Source: Telopea speciosissima (taxonomy: Eukaryota > Streptophyta > Magnoliopsida > Proteales > Proteaceae). From it: 64,000 nt of DNA. The position numbers and the translations under genes are program-made. The stretch's first letter is position 1. Each line of letters begins with the position of its first letter. The stretch is taken from NCBI RefSeq assembly GCF_018873765.1, contig NC_057917.1, positions 59,888,464 to 59,952,463 of the forward strand, in the 5' to 3' direction. Below, one piece after another: positions 1 through 11,857 of this stretch. The notes beneath the pieces are model-generated. The model made no database searches and was not told the origin of the DNA. It saw only the letters and a list, made by a program, of their open reading frames with translations.

Positions 1-755
1 GTCATACTGTTTGTGGAAAATCATATTTTGAACATGATAAGGAAGAATTTATTGCAGTGGGCTATTTCGATCCCATGAAATGCAAGGTGAAACTGACGGG
101 AAATAACCTCCTTGGGAGGAACTCTAAGTCTGTCATTCAAAAAAGAATCACTCCCATAAAAATGGATTCCTGCATTAATAAGTTAAAAGTTCACTCAAGT
201 GTATCATAACCCAACCTATTATAAATTGTTCTCATGCAAATAGGTCATCAGCAGATAGCTAGTAAAATTCAACCACAGCCTCCAAATGAAAATGGAAAAT
301 GAGATCCTTCAATGGCTACAGAGCCATGGCTCAGTAAAGACGTCAGATCTAGAGAGTAAGATAGCGGTAAGTTTCAAGTTTTTTATTAAAATTGATCATT
401 TCAATCATAAAAGGAAACGCCCCTCTGTGATGGAGATCTGCTAATGAAATAAATATTTTACTGGCGCAGATAAAGATCACGCACTTGCCATACATAGTTC
501 CACCGACGGAAACAATAAACCCAGAGACGAACTTAAGACAGAAAGAAAGCCAATAACTGGAACAGAGCTTGTCACACTAAAACTCTTCCAATAACCCAAA
601 AATCGAACTGCAGATCAGAATCCATAAACAGCAGCAAAATGAAGAAGTGGGACCTCAAAGCTGTAATGGGTAATCCCTAATTTCACTCAAATCCTCTTGA
701 AATGAGCACACAAGAGGATAAATCCCCAAAAAAAAAACAGGAGAGAAAAACATAC
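1..755 (-). other. intron of the DUF1068 gene
   Basis: No coding similarity is visible on either strand. The stretch begins with the exon 1 donor and contains no recognisable second exon, so it is read as the first intron running off the window. Confidence 0.5.
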
Positions 756-951
756 CAGGAGCGATGTTGTGGAGAGACAAAGGGGGAGGACAGTCACAGA
801 TGCAAGGGCTACAAAAACCCTTTCCCGGCTCTATACTCTTCTTAAACCTCCAATACAGAGCAGGCCCACATACAAAAAGAGCCGAAGCTACTGCAAATAC
901 CACCAAACAACACCTCAAACATGCTCCTGAACGGCGAGTTCCTCCCAACAT
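756..951 (-). CDS. DUF1068 membrane protein, first coding exon
   Basis: The exon encodes about 65 residues: a Met start, a hydrophobic segment at about residues 11-33 containing CLRCCLVVFAVASAL and CGPALYWRFKK, then a Cys/Pro-rich stretch ending CICDCPPPLSL. This order is the signature of plant DUF1068 proteins, single-pass proteins of unknown function. The exon ends at 756 with a donor reading G|GTATG, so the 98-codon open frame running on to 655 is intron read-through. The remaining exons (an acidic helical region in known members) are not visible between 1 and 755 and must lie beyond the left edge. A CT-rich 5' leader precedes the start codon. Family recognition is from memory of the N-terminal motif; the function is unknown. 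Confidence 0.75.
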
Positions 952-975
952 CTCTCTCTCTCTCTCTCTCTCTCG
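951..975. repeat. CT/GA microsatellite in 5' leader
   Basis: A run of about twelve CT units lies immediately upstream of the DUF1068 start codon (GA on the coding strand). Such pyrimidine/purine runs are common in plant 5' UTRs. Confidence 0.8.
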
Positions 976-2942
976 CCCACTCTCTGTTACTCTCTCACAG
1001 ATCTGATACTTATTCGCCTATCTTATTAGGACAAGATTTTTCCAATTACCCACCATTACTTATTACATGCTACCCTTGCTAAAGATGTCATTGTCTTGCA
1101 TTAATAATCAGAACCTACCATGAAGAACCCTTTTTGGTGTGGTTGCTAAGCAACGTTGCAATTTTTTTTATGAGTTGGGTTCACAGAGTACATTTGACCA
1201 TCTCAGTGGGGTTGTGAGGATTGTTGGTTAGAATCCACTTCAATGGAAGAGGATAGTGATCCAAAGGAAAGCTCTCATCGGGAATACTGGGACTAACCCC
1301 AGATTTCTATTGGATTAGAAGAAGAATTGAGGCCCACTAGAGCATTTAGATTCCAATCCAACAGTTTGTAAAATGTGATTTTTTTTTTTGGAAAATTTTC
1401 TATTCATTGAAAGTTTTTCTACCAAAAAAAAATAAAATCTATGGTTATTCCAATTTTCGAATTTAATATTTGGAAAGCAGTTTTCTGTCTGGGAGTAGCA
1501 CCTCTCATGTGTCTATCTCTCTCCCCCTCAAAATAGGGAGCAGAGGTGTCTTTTCACATGGGAAAGAGAGATATAGACTCATGGGAGTGCTGATGTAGGC
1601 CACACTCCTGGACAAAGATATTTTTACCTTAAATATTTTTAGGCAAAATATTTTGTGTATGATCGTGCACTCGTGCCGTCTCGTTGAATGGGGATGAGGA
1701 GGGTATTGAGCATACCGGTCATGGGCATGCCCATACTTTTATTTCTGAATTTTTTCCTTTTTCTTTTTTGGTTCAATTCCAATGAATGAGACTCATATTA
1801 ATGCAGAGTTTGGTTGATACAAATGTACGCAATCTTATCATGGCATCCGGATGAAATCTAGAGGAAGAATGGATTCCATCTGAATGGCATCCAGACATAC
1901 GAGAATATTCTTGTACGTGAACTTGAGTTGAGTCATAACTCAGACATTAGCTGAAGAGAGGAGTACGAGGGGCTGTGTATCATTGTTTCAATACCAATAT
2001 TGAATCGGCCGGTGGATCCATATGCCAATACTAATAGTTGGCTGATATGTATCAGCGTGACTGTTTTTCAGTAAGGGCAACAAAACCATCCAAGATTTGA
2101 TTTCTTAAGAGAAAAATGATTGCAAAAATATCTGATATCGGCCGATACATATCGATAACAGTATCCAATATTTAAATCCATGAGATGTATTTTTCTTTTC
2201 CTTCCCTGTGAGGTAATGAAGTCTGAATTGGATGAATTTTTAAACAAATATTATACATGTAATACTGTGTCCCTTTGTGTAATTTAGAAAGAGAAACATC
2301 TTGACATTTATTTAAATTTTTGTTTTTTTTTTCACTAATAAAGAGATATGGGTTGTTGGCATGGGTCTAAGTATCGGTATTGTATCATCTATATTGGACG
2401 ATATATATCGGTTTTGCTAGTCAATGATACCGAAATTGTGCCGATATCGTATCGGTAGCACGATATGGACAAGGGATAAAATGGTCAAAAAACTCATTTT
2501 TTAAGAAATTTCAAAAGTAATTTTGTTCGATACAACCGATCTAGGCCGACACCATATTAATATCGTATCGGTTTATGTGTAACCGATACCCGTTCCGATA
2601 CTGTACACAAAAACCATGGTTGTTGGGACATTGGGGGTTAGGACTGAGTACATTCACTCTTCTTGCCTTTTTTTATTTGTATGAGTCTTTTGCTGCTGAT
2701 AAAACCTTGTTAAATTCTGATAAAATTTGTATCTTTTACATTGCAGCAATAATCATACATATAACTATGTTTTGCTTTCTCATAATAAGTGTGTTTTCCT
2801 TGACACTCCACCATCACCTAGTCTATTGCATTCGGTTTATCAAGTGTTAGGCTGAATCTGTTAGATATAATCTGATTTAAGTGTTTACTTTCCTCTGGTT
2901 ATATGAATGTATTCTCTGTTCATTTTGGTATAAATAATTGAA
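976..2942. other. intergenic region with MITE and degenerate repeats
   Basis: No gene is supported. It holds the MITE at 1471-1628 and two stretches rich in variants of CGATA/TATCGG (about 1985-2165 and 2340-2600) that look like decayed repeat copies. From about 2764 it begins to align with 11632 onward, the left edge of the segmental duplication described for the S28 peptidase. Confidence 0.5.
1471..1628. mobile_element. Mutator-type MITE
   Basis: A 158-bp foldback element. The left arm TCTGTCTGGGAGTAGCAC and the right arm, read in reverse complement, share the GGGAGT..GCAC core. It is flanked by TTTAATATT and TTAAATATT, a 9-bp duplication with one mismatch, as expected for the Mutator superfamily. 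There is no ORF. The arms resemble those of the element at 63038-63215. Confidence 0.55.
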
Positions 2943-3131
2943 GGGAAAACGTTAGGAATGTTAGCGGTATACCGTATGCTAGCACCTTATGTGTCTACCT
3001 CTCTTTTCCTCCCTTTGAGGGGGGGGGGTAAGGGAGTAATTTCAAAAAAGAGGAGGGGAGAGAGAGAGAAAGAGAGAGAGACACATAAGGTGCTAGCATG
3101 TAGTATACCGCGGCATACCCAGCCCTCTTCC
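2943..3131. mobile_element. Mutator-type MITE
   Basis: A 189-bp foldback with long inner inverted repeats around TGCTAGCACCTTATGTGTC. It is bounded by a perfect 9-bp direct repeat ATAATTGAA (2934-2942 and 3132-3140) and begins GGGAAAAC. The corresponding position in the other duplicated block (near 12094) lacks it. It has no coding capacity. Confidence 0.7.
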
Positions 3132-3453
3132 ATAATTGAATAATATAATTTTATCATAAATTATAATTTTTTATTTCTTGTGAAGCGATTTAACCATGAT
3201 GGAATGTATATTTTGTTTACTTTATTGAATCACATGAAATTTTCTGAAAAATATCAATAAGTTAGACCCATAATGTTGTTAGAACAGGAATTGGCTTGAA
3301 CCTTCAAGGCGCGTTACAGAGTCGCTTTTCTTAAGACGAAATTCGTCCTTACTTCCAGATGCAAATAGGTTGCAGACGAATTGTCTCCCAGGATACAATG
3401 AAGCCTCAAACTATGTTGATTATCCTGGCTGCGTATTGCACAAACAAAGCCTA

Positions 3454-3998
3454 GAAATGGTTTCAGATAGCCTTTTGAAAACAAGAAAGCCAGTAGCAGA
3501 GAAATCTGTTTCCTGCAGCAAAACAGACTCTCTGCAAGATCACTCTGAGAATGAGGAGAAGAAGAGAACGTTTTTGGGATATATTCAAATTTGAAAATCC
3601 TCTGAATATTAATAAGCCACTTGGCACTTGTTCCCAACTAATGGATTCTTCCATCTTTGAATCTGGGCCGTTAGATCGTAACTGTATGATCTAAATCATC
3701 CAAACACATAACAGTCATAACTGTTGAAATGGTTTCAGAAAGCCTTTTGAAAACAAGAAAACCAGTAGCAGAGAAATTTGTTTCCTGCAGCAAAACAGAC
3801 TCTCTGCAAGATCACTCTGAGAATGAGGAGAAGAAGAGAACGTTTTTGGGATATATTCAAATTTGAAAATCCTCTGAATATTAATAAGCCACTTGGCACC
3901 TGTTCCCAACTAATAGATTCTTTCATCTTTGAATCTGGGCCGTTAGATCGTAATTGTACGATCTAAACCATCCAAACACATAACAGTCATAACTGTTG
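3454..3998. repeat. 272-bp tandem duplication
   Basis: Two head-to-tail copies, 3454-3725 and 3726 to about 3998, differ at only a handful of positions. Each ends with the motif CCGTTAGATCGTAACTGTA and a CATAACTGTTGA tail; that tail motif recurs again at 4017-4080. ORFs of about 60 residues seen in each copy on the minus strand are repeated only because the DNA is. The block is absent from the paralogous segment at 12190. Confidence 0.85.
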
Positions 3999-4636
3999 AT
4001 CAATTTTGAACCTGGTCCGTTAGATCGTAACTGTACGATCTAAACCGTCCTGAAATATAACCACCATAACTGTTGATCAACTGAATACGTTGATCTCATC
4101 CAGATTCAAATCGGACCATTTGATCAAAAGGAACGGTCCTGATCAGTGCCAAGTGCGTGCACCACCAACGCCTCTACAGCCCATTGCCCACGTCGTGCGT
4201 ATGCGCTCGGACGAAAGACCTCGCCCATACACGGTAGCTTGCATATACACCGTAGCAACTTTTTGTTTAATAACTTAAACTATAGATAGGGCTATATTAA
4301 ATATACCAAAATATATACTCTTACGTTTCCAATGTGGGACTATTCCCAACACCATTATGTTGAAAATCTCCGACAAATGTGAGTTGTCCCATGCCATAAA
4401 TAAGCCAAGGTACTTGAGAAATTTTAGTGGGGAAAATATTTCAGAGGGACTATGCATATTTCGATTTTGTCCTAGTAAATTTTATGGGCAATTTAATCAA
4501 AAGATCTTCTCTCATAAAATTTTCAATATCTTGAGGCCGCCTTTTGTTGCCTTGGATGGATCACATATGACCTATATATGTGTGGGATCCATCTATATGG
4601 TTCTCATAACTATATGATGGGAGCTACATAATTGAA

Positions 4637-4791
4637 GGGAAAAAGATCTCAATTTGGTGGTGTTTTCTATGCCCTCTCACAGGGCACCGTAAGCTAATGC
4701 CTCCGCCTTCTGGGTAAATACTCAGGCTTGCTCACTCATTGGCCCAGATGCTTGTGTAGAAACCATGCGACCAAGTAGAGATCTCTTACCC
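4637..4791. mobile_element. Mutator-type MITE with empty paralogous site
   Basis: A 155-bp element with terminal inverted repeats GGGAAAAAGATCTC and GGGTAAGAGATCTC, flanked by ATAATTGAA and ATAATTCAA (9 bp, one mismatch). The second duplicated block has the uninterrupted site ATAATTCAA at 12445-12453, so insertion took place after the segmental duplication, or in one parental copy. No ORF. Confidence 0.85.
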
Positions 4792-5497
4792 ATAATTCAA
4801 ATTTATTTATAGTGACATTTTATGTAGGTGTCCAAGAATGTGAGAGACTTCAACTCTTTCTGTTCAATGTTGGGGCAAAAGTATGTTATCTATTTTGAAG
4901 AACTGAGAGTTCAAGAGTTTCTACTGATTGGATTGAAGGTAAATGATCGATCGTGAAGTGCCTGGTGGATTGGCGGCATTCATTTCTCATTATTGTCTTA
5001 ATCACAACTATTCTTCAAGTGGGCTATCCTATATATCCCTATTCGTTCCTTCGCTCAATCCTAAACCTAGTCAAGCGTAAAGTTCACTTGCATTACTTTT
5101 TTGTCCGAAAAACATGGGCATGTTTGCATCACCCTTCACCAAATAAAAAACAAACATGCATTGGAAAATCTTAGAAAGACATTATCATATTTTACCTACT
5201 ACAGAAAAACATTGGAAAGATTTTCAATATGTAAAATTTTACTTGCTTTAGAGAAATTTCTACATATATATTATTTTACATGAAAACAAATGAACCTTTA
5301 GGAATTATTTTTATATTTTATTTTTCTTTAATCTTTACTTGGTTACTAAAGACTTCTACATTTTTTTTTTTTAAATTTATTATTAGTATTATTAATTATT
5401 ATTATTATGATTGCCGTATAGAAAATTGTCCAGGATTGTATTGAACAAGCTTTCAGCTTATAACATTGCTTCCCTTCTCATATATTTGGGTTGATTC

Positions 5498-6577
5498 TTT
5501 TTTTTTTAGGTAAAAAAGAAGGCTATTCATTCATGCGCGTCCAATGCCAAACAAAGGAAAACAAAATACATAAGACAGATAGAGAGCATGATAAACACAA
5601 GGTATGGATATACGGTATCCAAAACCAAGGAGTGGAGATTGACGCGGTCTCACATGCCATTGACTGGGTCATCCAGAGTAGGGGATGAATTCCAACCATA
5701 TCCCTAGAGAGAAAGCTGCAGACGCAGCTAAAGATAAGCGCATGCACATACGTGCCAATAGAAGGGGGGCCATACATGCCGAACAGACCAACACCAAACT
5801 TCCCACACATGCCAACACGCTGCCACAGTCTACTTTCAAACAGACTTACTAGATCGGTAAAAGTCTGCTGGATCGACGAGTGGAGCTTCGATAGACAGTA
5901 AAAAAACCATCTGAAACACTGCCAAAGCCTACTTTCGAACAGATCTGCAAAGATCTGCTGGATCGGCGAGTGGAGATTCGTCCGGCGATAAGAGAGGTAT
6001 GGTGAAGGTTGAGCAGCGGCTGGAGCTTTAGAGTCAATTATAAACTTAGTGCGACCAACATTAGGGACAGCATCACCTACAAATAGACAAACAAGGAAAA
6101 CGGAAAAGACGGGGCGGTGATGATCCTTGAACATAGTGGTGGATGAGTCATCATCGTCATCGGCATCGTCGCCGACGGTAAGGATCATGGTGGACAAAGA
6201 AGAAAAAAAATTACACACACAAACGGCGGAGAAAAGACACGCACAAACGACGGAGAAATGGCACGCCAAAAATGACGAAGAAAAAACACAGACAACGGCG
6301 GAGAAAAACACGCACAAGCGACAGAGAAGGGGTTTCGTTCGAGAAACCAGGAACCCGTCCGATGACAGAATCAACAAAACCCCAAGAAATGCTTCGATTT
6401 TTGTGAGACGAAACTAGTAAACAACGGCTGTTCCCATACCAAAATGCATCATTGGAGAGAATCTGAGAGCGAGCAAGCAAGGGTTTCGTCACCACACTAT
6501 TGGATCAGCAATCAATAGAACTCATTTCGACGGTGCTGGTCTGCTCTCGGTATCAAAACCCTACGGTCGAAGCTCGT
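5498..6577 (-). mobile_element. poly(A) non-LTR retroposon insertion
   Basis: A 1,080-bp insertion read on the minus strand: it ends in a 10-A tail (T run 5498-5507) preceded by the 3' motif TTTTTTACCT. It is bounded by a 17-bp target duplication, TATATTTGGGTTGATTC at 5481-5497 and TATATTTGGATTGATTC at 6578-6594. The intact target is present once at 13135-13151 in the duplicated block. Inside are two imperfect direct repeats (about 5837-5925 and 5925-6000). A 284-codon open frame spans 5523-6377 on the sense strand but shows no reverse transcriptase or other recognisable domain, so the element is probably non-autonomous and mobilised by an L1-type LINE. Confidence 0.85.
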
Positions 6578-6937
6578 TATATTTGGATTGATTCATTTAT
6601 AGGAAATAAAGCTTATATTGTGGTTCATGAAATGATAAAGATATTAATAGAAGTAACCAAATAAATGAGGCAACTTTTTCTTTTCCTGTCTTTATCAAAA
6701 AAAGAAAAAAAAAACTTTTTCTTTTCCTGTTTCTGTTTGGATTTGTTTTGGTGGACACTTTTTACAATTTTTTGTATGGATTATTGTCAAGTCACACTAT
6801 AATTAGATAAAAATTACTACATAACCTCATTTTGATATCATTTCTTTCTTCTCCCTTTTATTTTTCTTATTGATTCATAACAAAGACAATCCCATCCTCC
6901 ATTGTCTCAACTTATTTCAAAACCTAATTATCATTTA

Positions 6938-9022
6938 TTAAAAATCTGCATAGTAATCATCAATCCACCTCTGTATGATCCCAATCTCTTGTCTCCTTTG
7001 CTCTACAAGCCAATCTGGGTCATCTTTCTTTGCAAACCGGAAATCTACATGGTGAGCTCCTAAATAAATCAAATTTATTAATAAACAAACGTGAACAGTT
7101 AACGACAGAACTAAAACATGAATATAATAGCTAGGAAGGAGAAGCAAATTTACAAAAAATCACCTTTCTCAGTAACAAGTGCGACGATGCTGTCTGATAT
7201 ATTCTTCAACACACTAAATAGTTCAAAATCACCAATTTTAGCTTCAATAAACAACATTCAAATTGATAGATATGAATTAATGAAATTTGAAAGAATAAAT
7301 AATTTAATAAAGGGTTTTCTTCTCCATCACTATACTTAGTGAAGTATAACGCTTCACTATTTATCACATGCCAATATATGGGTCACCCCATATGATAGAG
7401 GACCAAGCAAGCATTTCATTAGTAAAAGTTCAGCTTAAAATAAGGGTTGGATCCCTCTGCTGCCGAGTTGCCCGTATTGCGCCCTACTATGTGGGCACAG
7501 TAAGGCGTGCAATGACCGCCTAATCCCTGTCCAAACACTTTGCCTAAGTGGGGGTAAGGCAATCATTTCACACCCTACTATGTCTACGCAATAGGGAAGT
7601 TGGGGCAGCTCGGCAGTAGAAGATCTGGATCCTTAAAATAACTAGAGAAAGTTTTTAAAATTACAAAAGATAGCATTTTATATTTTATATTCACCTCCAT
7701 TTGATGGCTTGCCATAATTTTGGGACAAGTTTCATTTACTATCGGGAAAAGTATTAGCGTCAGTCTTACCATCTTTAGAGACGGTTATTTTCTGTACTTT
7801 TTTATTTTTTTGTTGGTGTGTGTGTGTGTGTGTGTAGAACCACTTTACCATAAAGTAAGGTCAAAATCTTCCTCCTTGGTACTGAACAGGTGAATATATA
7901 CTAGGAAGGGTTTAAGCACTAAGAGTGAAACATAATCAAGATTAAAAAGAAAATAACATGTTTTGTTGTTTACTCACCCTCCTCTGCTCCAAGGGTCTTG
8001 CATCCCATTAGAGAATATGATGTTGCTTCCAAACTTCTTGAGCACTTTTTCAATCCTCTATGAACCATTGGCATTGAGAAACACTATTAGCCACTAATGA
8101 ACAATTTTAATGAGGATTAAATTTTTTGCATAAAATTATGCCTATTCCATAATTAATATGAACTAATTAGAATTTAGAAGAGAAAAAAAAGTTCAAAAAT
8201 GGCAGAAATTGCTCACATAGCCACCAAATTCTGTGGTAATCCAATGAGGCCTTGGCATAACACCATATCTGTTCATGCAAAACTTTCCTAACTCTTCAAT
8301 CTCAAAGCTCAAAGGAGGGAACATGCTCTCATTAGAGGTACTCAATGGCATAACCATCTCTGTACATGCCTGTCATGTTAGAACATTATAGATGAGGCAA
8401 TAAATAAAGGATTACTATTCATAGGCTTTGTTTGGTTTTTCAATGGATGCATAGATTTTGAAGTCTCTTCTTTCTATATATACCACTATACACATTTGGT
8501 GATGCTTCAAATGGATTCATGAAACTCATAATACTGATTTACTGAATGGAATTATAGACCCTAAAATTGTTAAAAATCCATACCTGCCAATTCCAACCTT
8601 GGAGGCCATGGGCATCAGTTCCATTTTCTAGATTGAAACATTTTGTAGTTCCAGTATAGTTGTAATACAAATTTGCTGCTGCAATCACCCTTTTGAGCTT
8701 GGTAGTCTTGGGTGGGAATCCATCAATAATCTCACACATCTATAAGTTACTTTCAAATTATTTAAAAAAAAAAAACCCTTTTTATCCCTAACTTAAAGAA
8801 CTCTTAGAAATAAAAATGAACAATTAAAAGAAGATTACATGTTCTAAATACACCTATAGAAGTATCATTTTAAGAGTCTTGTATATAATAAGTCATACCT
8901 CTGCTATAGGGTATGCAGACAATGGCATCACAAAATTGGCTTCAGTTGGATAATTGCCCATGGCTGTATAAACAAAAGCTTTCCAAAGCCAGTCTCGTGC
9001 TGAATACATTGATTGGAGGTTC
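6938..9022 (-). pseudogene. distal duplicate of S28 peptidase exons 5-10
   Basis: Six exons (8899-9022, 8584-8739, 8217-8369, 7978-8057, 7164-7213, 6938-7059) match exons 5-10 of the intact gene exactly in length (124, 156, 153, 80, 50 and 122 bp). Every splice site and the reading frame are preserved. They encode the C-terminal half of an S28 carboxypeptidase, including the charge-relay Asp (NGMQDPWS) and His (GAHHVDF) motifs. Substitutions against the proximal copy cluster in the exon encoding MCEIIDGF. No exons 1-4, signal peptide or GGSYGG serine motif lie upstream, so on its own this is a truncated gene. It could still serve as an alternative 3' cassette if the 5' exons at 19044-20293 splice to it. 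Whether it is transcribed is unknown. Confidence 0.85.
7816..7836. repeat. GT microsatellite
   Basis: About ten GT units in the intron between distal exons 8 and 9. The proximal copy has a shorter run at 14041-14053, next to a roughly 300-bp stretch that only the distal intron has. Confidence 0.8.
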
Positions 9023-9667
9023 CTGAACATGCCAAGAACCATATGGATTAGTTTGGATCAATCTAAAAAAAAATGATTAAGATGAATTGTTTGTTTCTTA
9101 ATCAGGGTTAGGCATTCTTGTCGAATCCTCCATTACTCTGGTATTATTAGGCATGCAAATGCACTTAACATATATATGATATCATCTTACTTGATTTGCT
9201 AGGTGCTATGCTTCCATAATTTTGAATTGGAATTAGATTAAAATGTAAAAATCTGCATTGTATAACTTATTTTCTTTCCTTTTCTTTTCTTTCTTTTTTT
9301 ATCTTTTTTGGAAAAGTAAATGATTTTATATTTCTTAGACAGAAAGTATAAAAGAAGCTACAATAAAAAGGCAAGCATAAAAGACCAAAGGGAAAAGAGT
9401 GGCATGCCCTGTCAAATGTGGGTGAGTCTCATGGAAATTTCATGGAAGTAAGCTTCATCCTCTCTCTTCTTGACTTCCAAGTCTTCGTTTGAAATTTTAT
9501 GGAAGTAGTTAGCTCATTCTTTTGGAGGGGAATGGCTTGGCTGTCCTTATTTGTAACATTAATGGGAAGATAAGGGCAATGACTTCCAAAGTCTTCGACG
9601 TATTTAAATTTCATGAAAATAAGTTTCATTTTTTTTCTATTAAAAAAACAAAAAAGAAAATGGATCA

Positions 9668-9822
9668 TTTGCATGTACCAACAGGTGAACGTACATGTGA
9701 GAGTCAACTATTTGTCTTATTTTTGCCATTTACAATGGGAGAAGGGGTTTATATGAAAACAAAATTAAAATGTGATTGGCTCTCACATGTACGTTCACCT
9801 GTTAATACGTGCAAAGGAACCA
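9668..9822. mobile_element. foldback MITE
   Basis: Terminal inverted repeats of about 40 bp, centred on AACAGGTGAACGTACATGTG, face each other across roughly 75 bp of non-coding DNA. Target duplication is not clear. No ORF. Confidence 0.6.
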
Positions 9823-10869
9823 AACTCAAAAAAATATATATATATATATATATTTCATTTTCTCTTTTCATGACTTATGAGTCAAAATATCACCGGCTAA
9901 TAAGATAATAACACGTGTCCCAATAAGAGCGAAGTTAATTACTTGTACACGTCATGTAAAAAGTCTTCAGCATGAAAATTTCACGGAACGATGCTTATTC
10001 TTCCCACTTCATTATCTTAGACAACAGATGGTTCCAATAACAAAAGAAACTCTCTCATAGTCTTTAGAGTTAGATGGCCCACGAGGAAGAAAGAGCAAAG
10101 CAAAGACAAGAGTTGTTTAGCTGACTGATGGAGCAGGAAGGGAAAGACCCTTCTCCTTTTCTATATACCCATGACTTAACTTGTAGACCATTGGATTGGA
10201 TTAAAAAATACCCACGTGGCACGTCATCAACGTGATTGCGAGGTTGTGATGGGTGCTAAGCAAAGAAAATTTAAAAGGGCAAGACATCAGTGCCTGGTCG
10301 TGTAACCCCTGCACTAGCATTGAGGCTAATTAATCTGGCAATCCCTAGAGTGGCAGAACAACATTGCACCCTATAGTTTGCCTTGAGAGGGGGCAAAATG
10401 TTACTTAGCCCCACATTTTCTCAAGGATTTCCTTTATTTTCATGTTCATGATGCAATGTATGGTGTTTGTATCGACGTTCAACTCCTTGATGATAAAGCA
10501 TTCCTCTGTTCCACTTGGTGAGTACCATAATCCAATGTACGTACCGACTCAAATGGGTAAGGTAAATTCCCAACTACTACAAATTCTACATAAAATTTAA
10601 TTGCCTTTACCTAAGATCACAATAAGATCATTACATAAACCTTATTCCAGGGAAAAGATCAATATCTCTGCGATCTTACCGGTATATATCCACATTTCCA
10701 GAAGGCTGAAATTGAATGGCTGGTTTTTAATTTAGTATGTTGCAAATCTGAAGTCATATATGATCATGGACGATGTGCGTGGATTATCGGCACCTATGAT
10801 AATGAATAGTATGATTTGGTTGTCATCAAGTGCGAGTCAATCCCCTGTGAGATATTTTCTAGCTAAAAC

Positions 10870-10955
10870 AGAAAATATAATTATGACCCGTCATAGTCAC
10901 TATGAATTCTTGGTGATGCCATTTGAATTTGCGAATCCCCTCAACAACATTTCAA
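10870..10955 (+). pseudogene. Ty3/Gypsy reverse transcriptase relic
   Basis: A short frame reads TRHSHYEFLVMPFEFANP, close to the very conserved TRYGHYEFLVMPFGLTNAP block of Ty3/Gypsy reverse transcriptases. Nothing recognisable continues on either side, so it is a small decayed fragment. Confidence 0.45.
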
Positions 10956-11129
10956 ACATGGAATATATAGATGTCAAAAGATCCCAGGAAGTAATAGTTC
11001 CTGGTCACTGTACTCATCAAAAGAGAGGTTTGAAGCTTCATTGGGATCATCGATCGGAAGATACATAGGAATTAACAGTTTATGCAAATGCAAGATCTAG
11101 GGCTACTATCCTCCCAAAAGATATGTTAT

Positions 11130-11426
11130 TCAGACATCGTGGTATTGATCCAGAAAGGACATTATGAGGGATAGATCCATTATGTTTATCAATGCCAATT
11201 GGCAGAAGCAATTCGGTATTAGACCATTGAAATGATTTTGCTTCAAGAGAAGAACTCTTAAATTAGAAAGGGAAACAATCCATTTTGGGATAACACCATA
11301 TAATTCATTATCTTTGATGTCCAATGTCAAAAGATCAGATGATGAACCATTCAAATGTGCAGTCGGTGGAGTCCTTGTGAACCTATTCCTTTGCAGGTGT
11401 AGATATTGTAAACTTGTTGAGTTCAA
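11130..11426 (-). pseudogene. leucine-rich-repeat receptor-like protein fragment
   Basis: About 90 residues carry three to four plant-type leucine-rich repeats, with LQYLHLQRNRFT, LLTLDIKDNELYGVIP and LRVLLLKQNHFNGLIP. These match the extracellular repeats of receptor-like proteins and kinases. There is no signal peptide, transmembrane segment or kinase, and the frame ends after a repeat that should continue (MDLS followed by a stop). It is a gene fragment, probably carried here by rearrangement between the two duplicated S28 blocks. Confidence 0.75.
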
Positions 11427-11857
11427 TATTGATGGTATGGAGCCAGTTTCTCACCACCCATGCACGGTGAATGGGATCCCATTCATTGAGGGGAGGGGCG
11501 GGAGAGGACAGACGGAAATGGGTATTGGGAGGGTATTTTGAAATATACTAAAAACCTAAGGAGGGGTTTGTGAACCTTAGGATGGTGGGTGAACCGTCCT
11601 CTATGGGTGGAGGAAATTAAACTTTATCCTGTTATGTTTGCCTTTCTCCTGATAAATATGTTTTCCTTGACACTCCACCGTCACCCTAGTCTATTGTGCA
11701 TTCGGTTATCAAGCGTTGGCAAGTCTAAGTGGGCTCAAATTTTGGGATCCAAAGCAGTGTTCATTTGTCAACATTGAGTTGAAACAGTTCTTACAACAGT
11801 AATGAAAATAAATAGATAAAGATCATCAATCTCAGAATAATGTAGAACCCTTTTTAA

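Larger units (their letters stand above)
4000..6937. other. downstream flank of the distal S28 exon set
   Basis: No host gene is supported. About 4370-5480 aligns with 12190-13130 of the other duplicated block. It carries the 155-bp MITE (4637-4791) and the 1.08-kb retroposon (5498-6577), both missing from the paralogue. AATAAA on the minus strand at about 6857-6862 lies 80 bp past the distal stop codon. Confidence 0.6.
9023..11129. other. spacer between duplicated blocks
   Basis: Similarity to the proximal block stops at about 9282, inside what corresponds to intron 4. Beyond it are a pyrimidine-rich tract, a foldback MITE (9668-9822), an AT dinucleotide run near 9836-9851 and a tiny Ty3/Gypsy reverse transcriptase relic (10877-10950). 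No intact gene is seen. Confidence 0.5.

Noticed and set aside
3314..3926. Pairs of similar small ORFs as a duplicated gene family
   Set aside because: They repeat only because the DNA is a 272-bp tandem duplication; no homology or codon pattern supports coding.
5523..6377. 284-codon minus-strand open frame as a host gene
   Set aside because: It lies wholly inside a retroposon with exact target duplications, is rich in Cys/Phe/Ser low-complexity stretches and shows no known domain.
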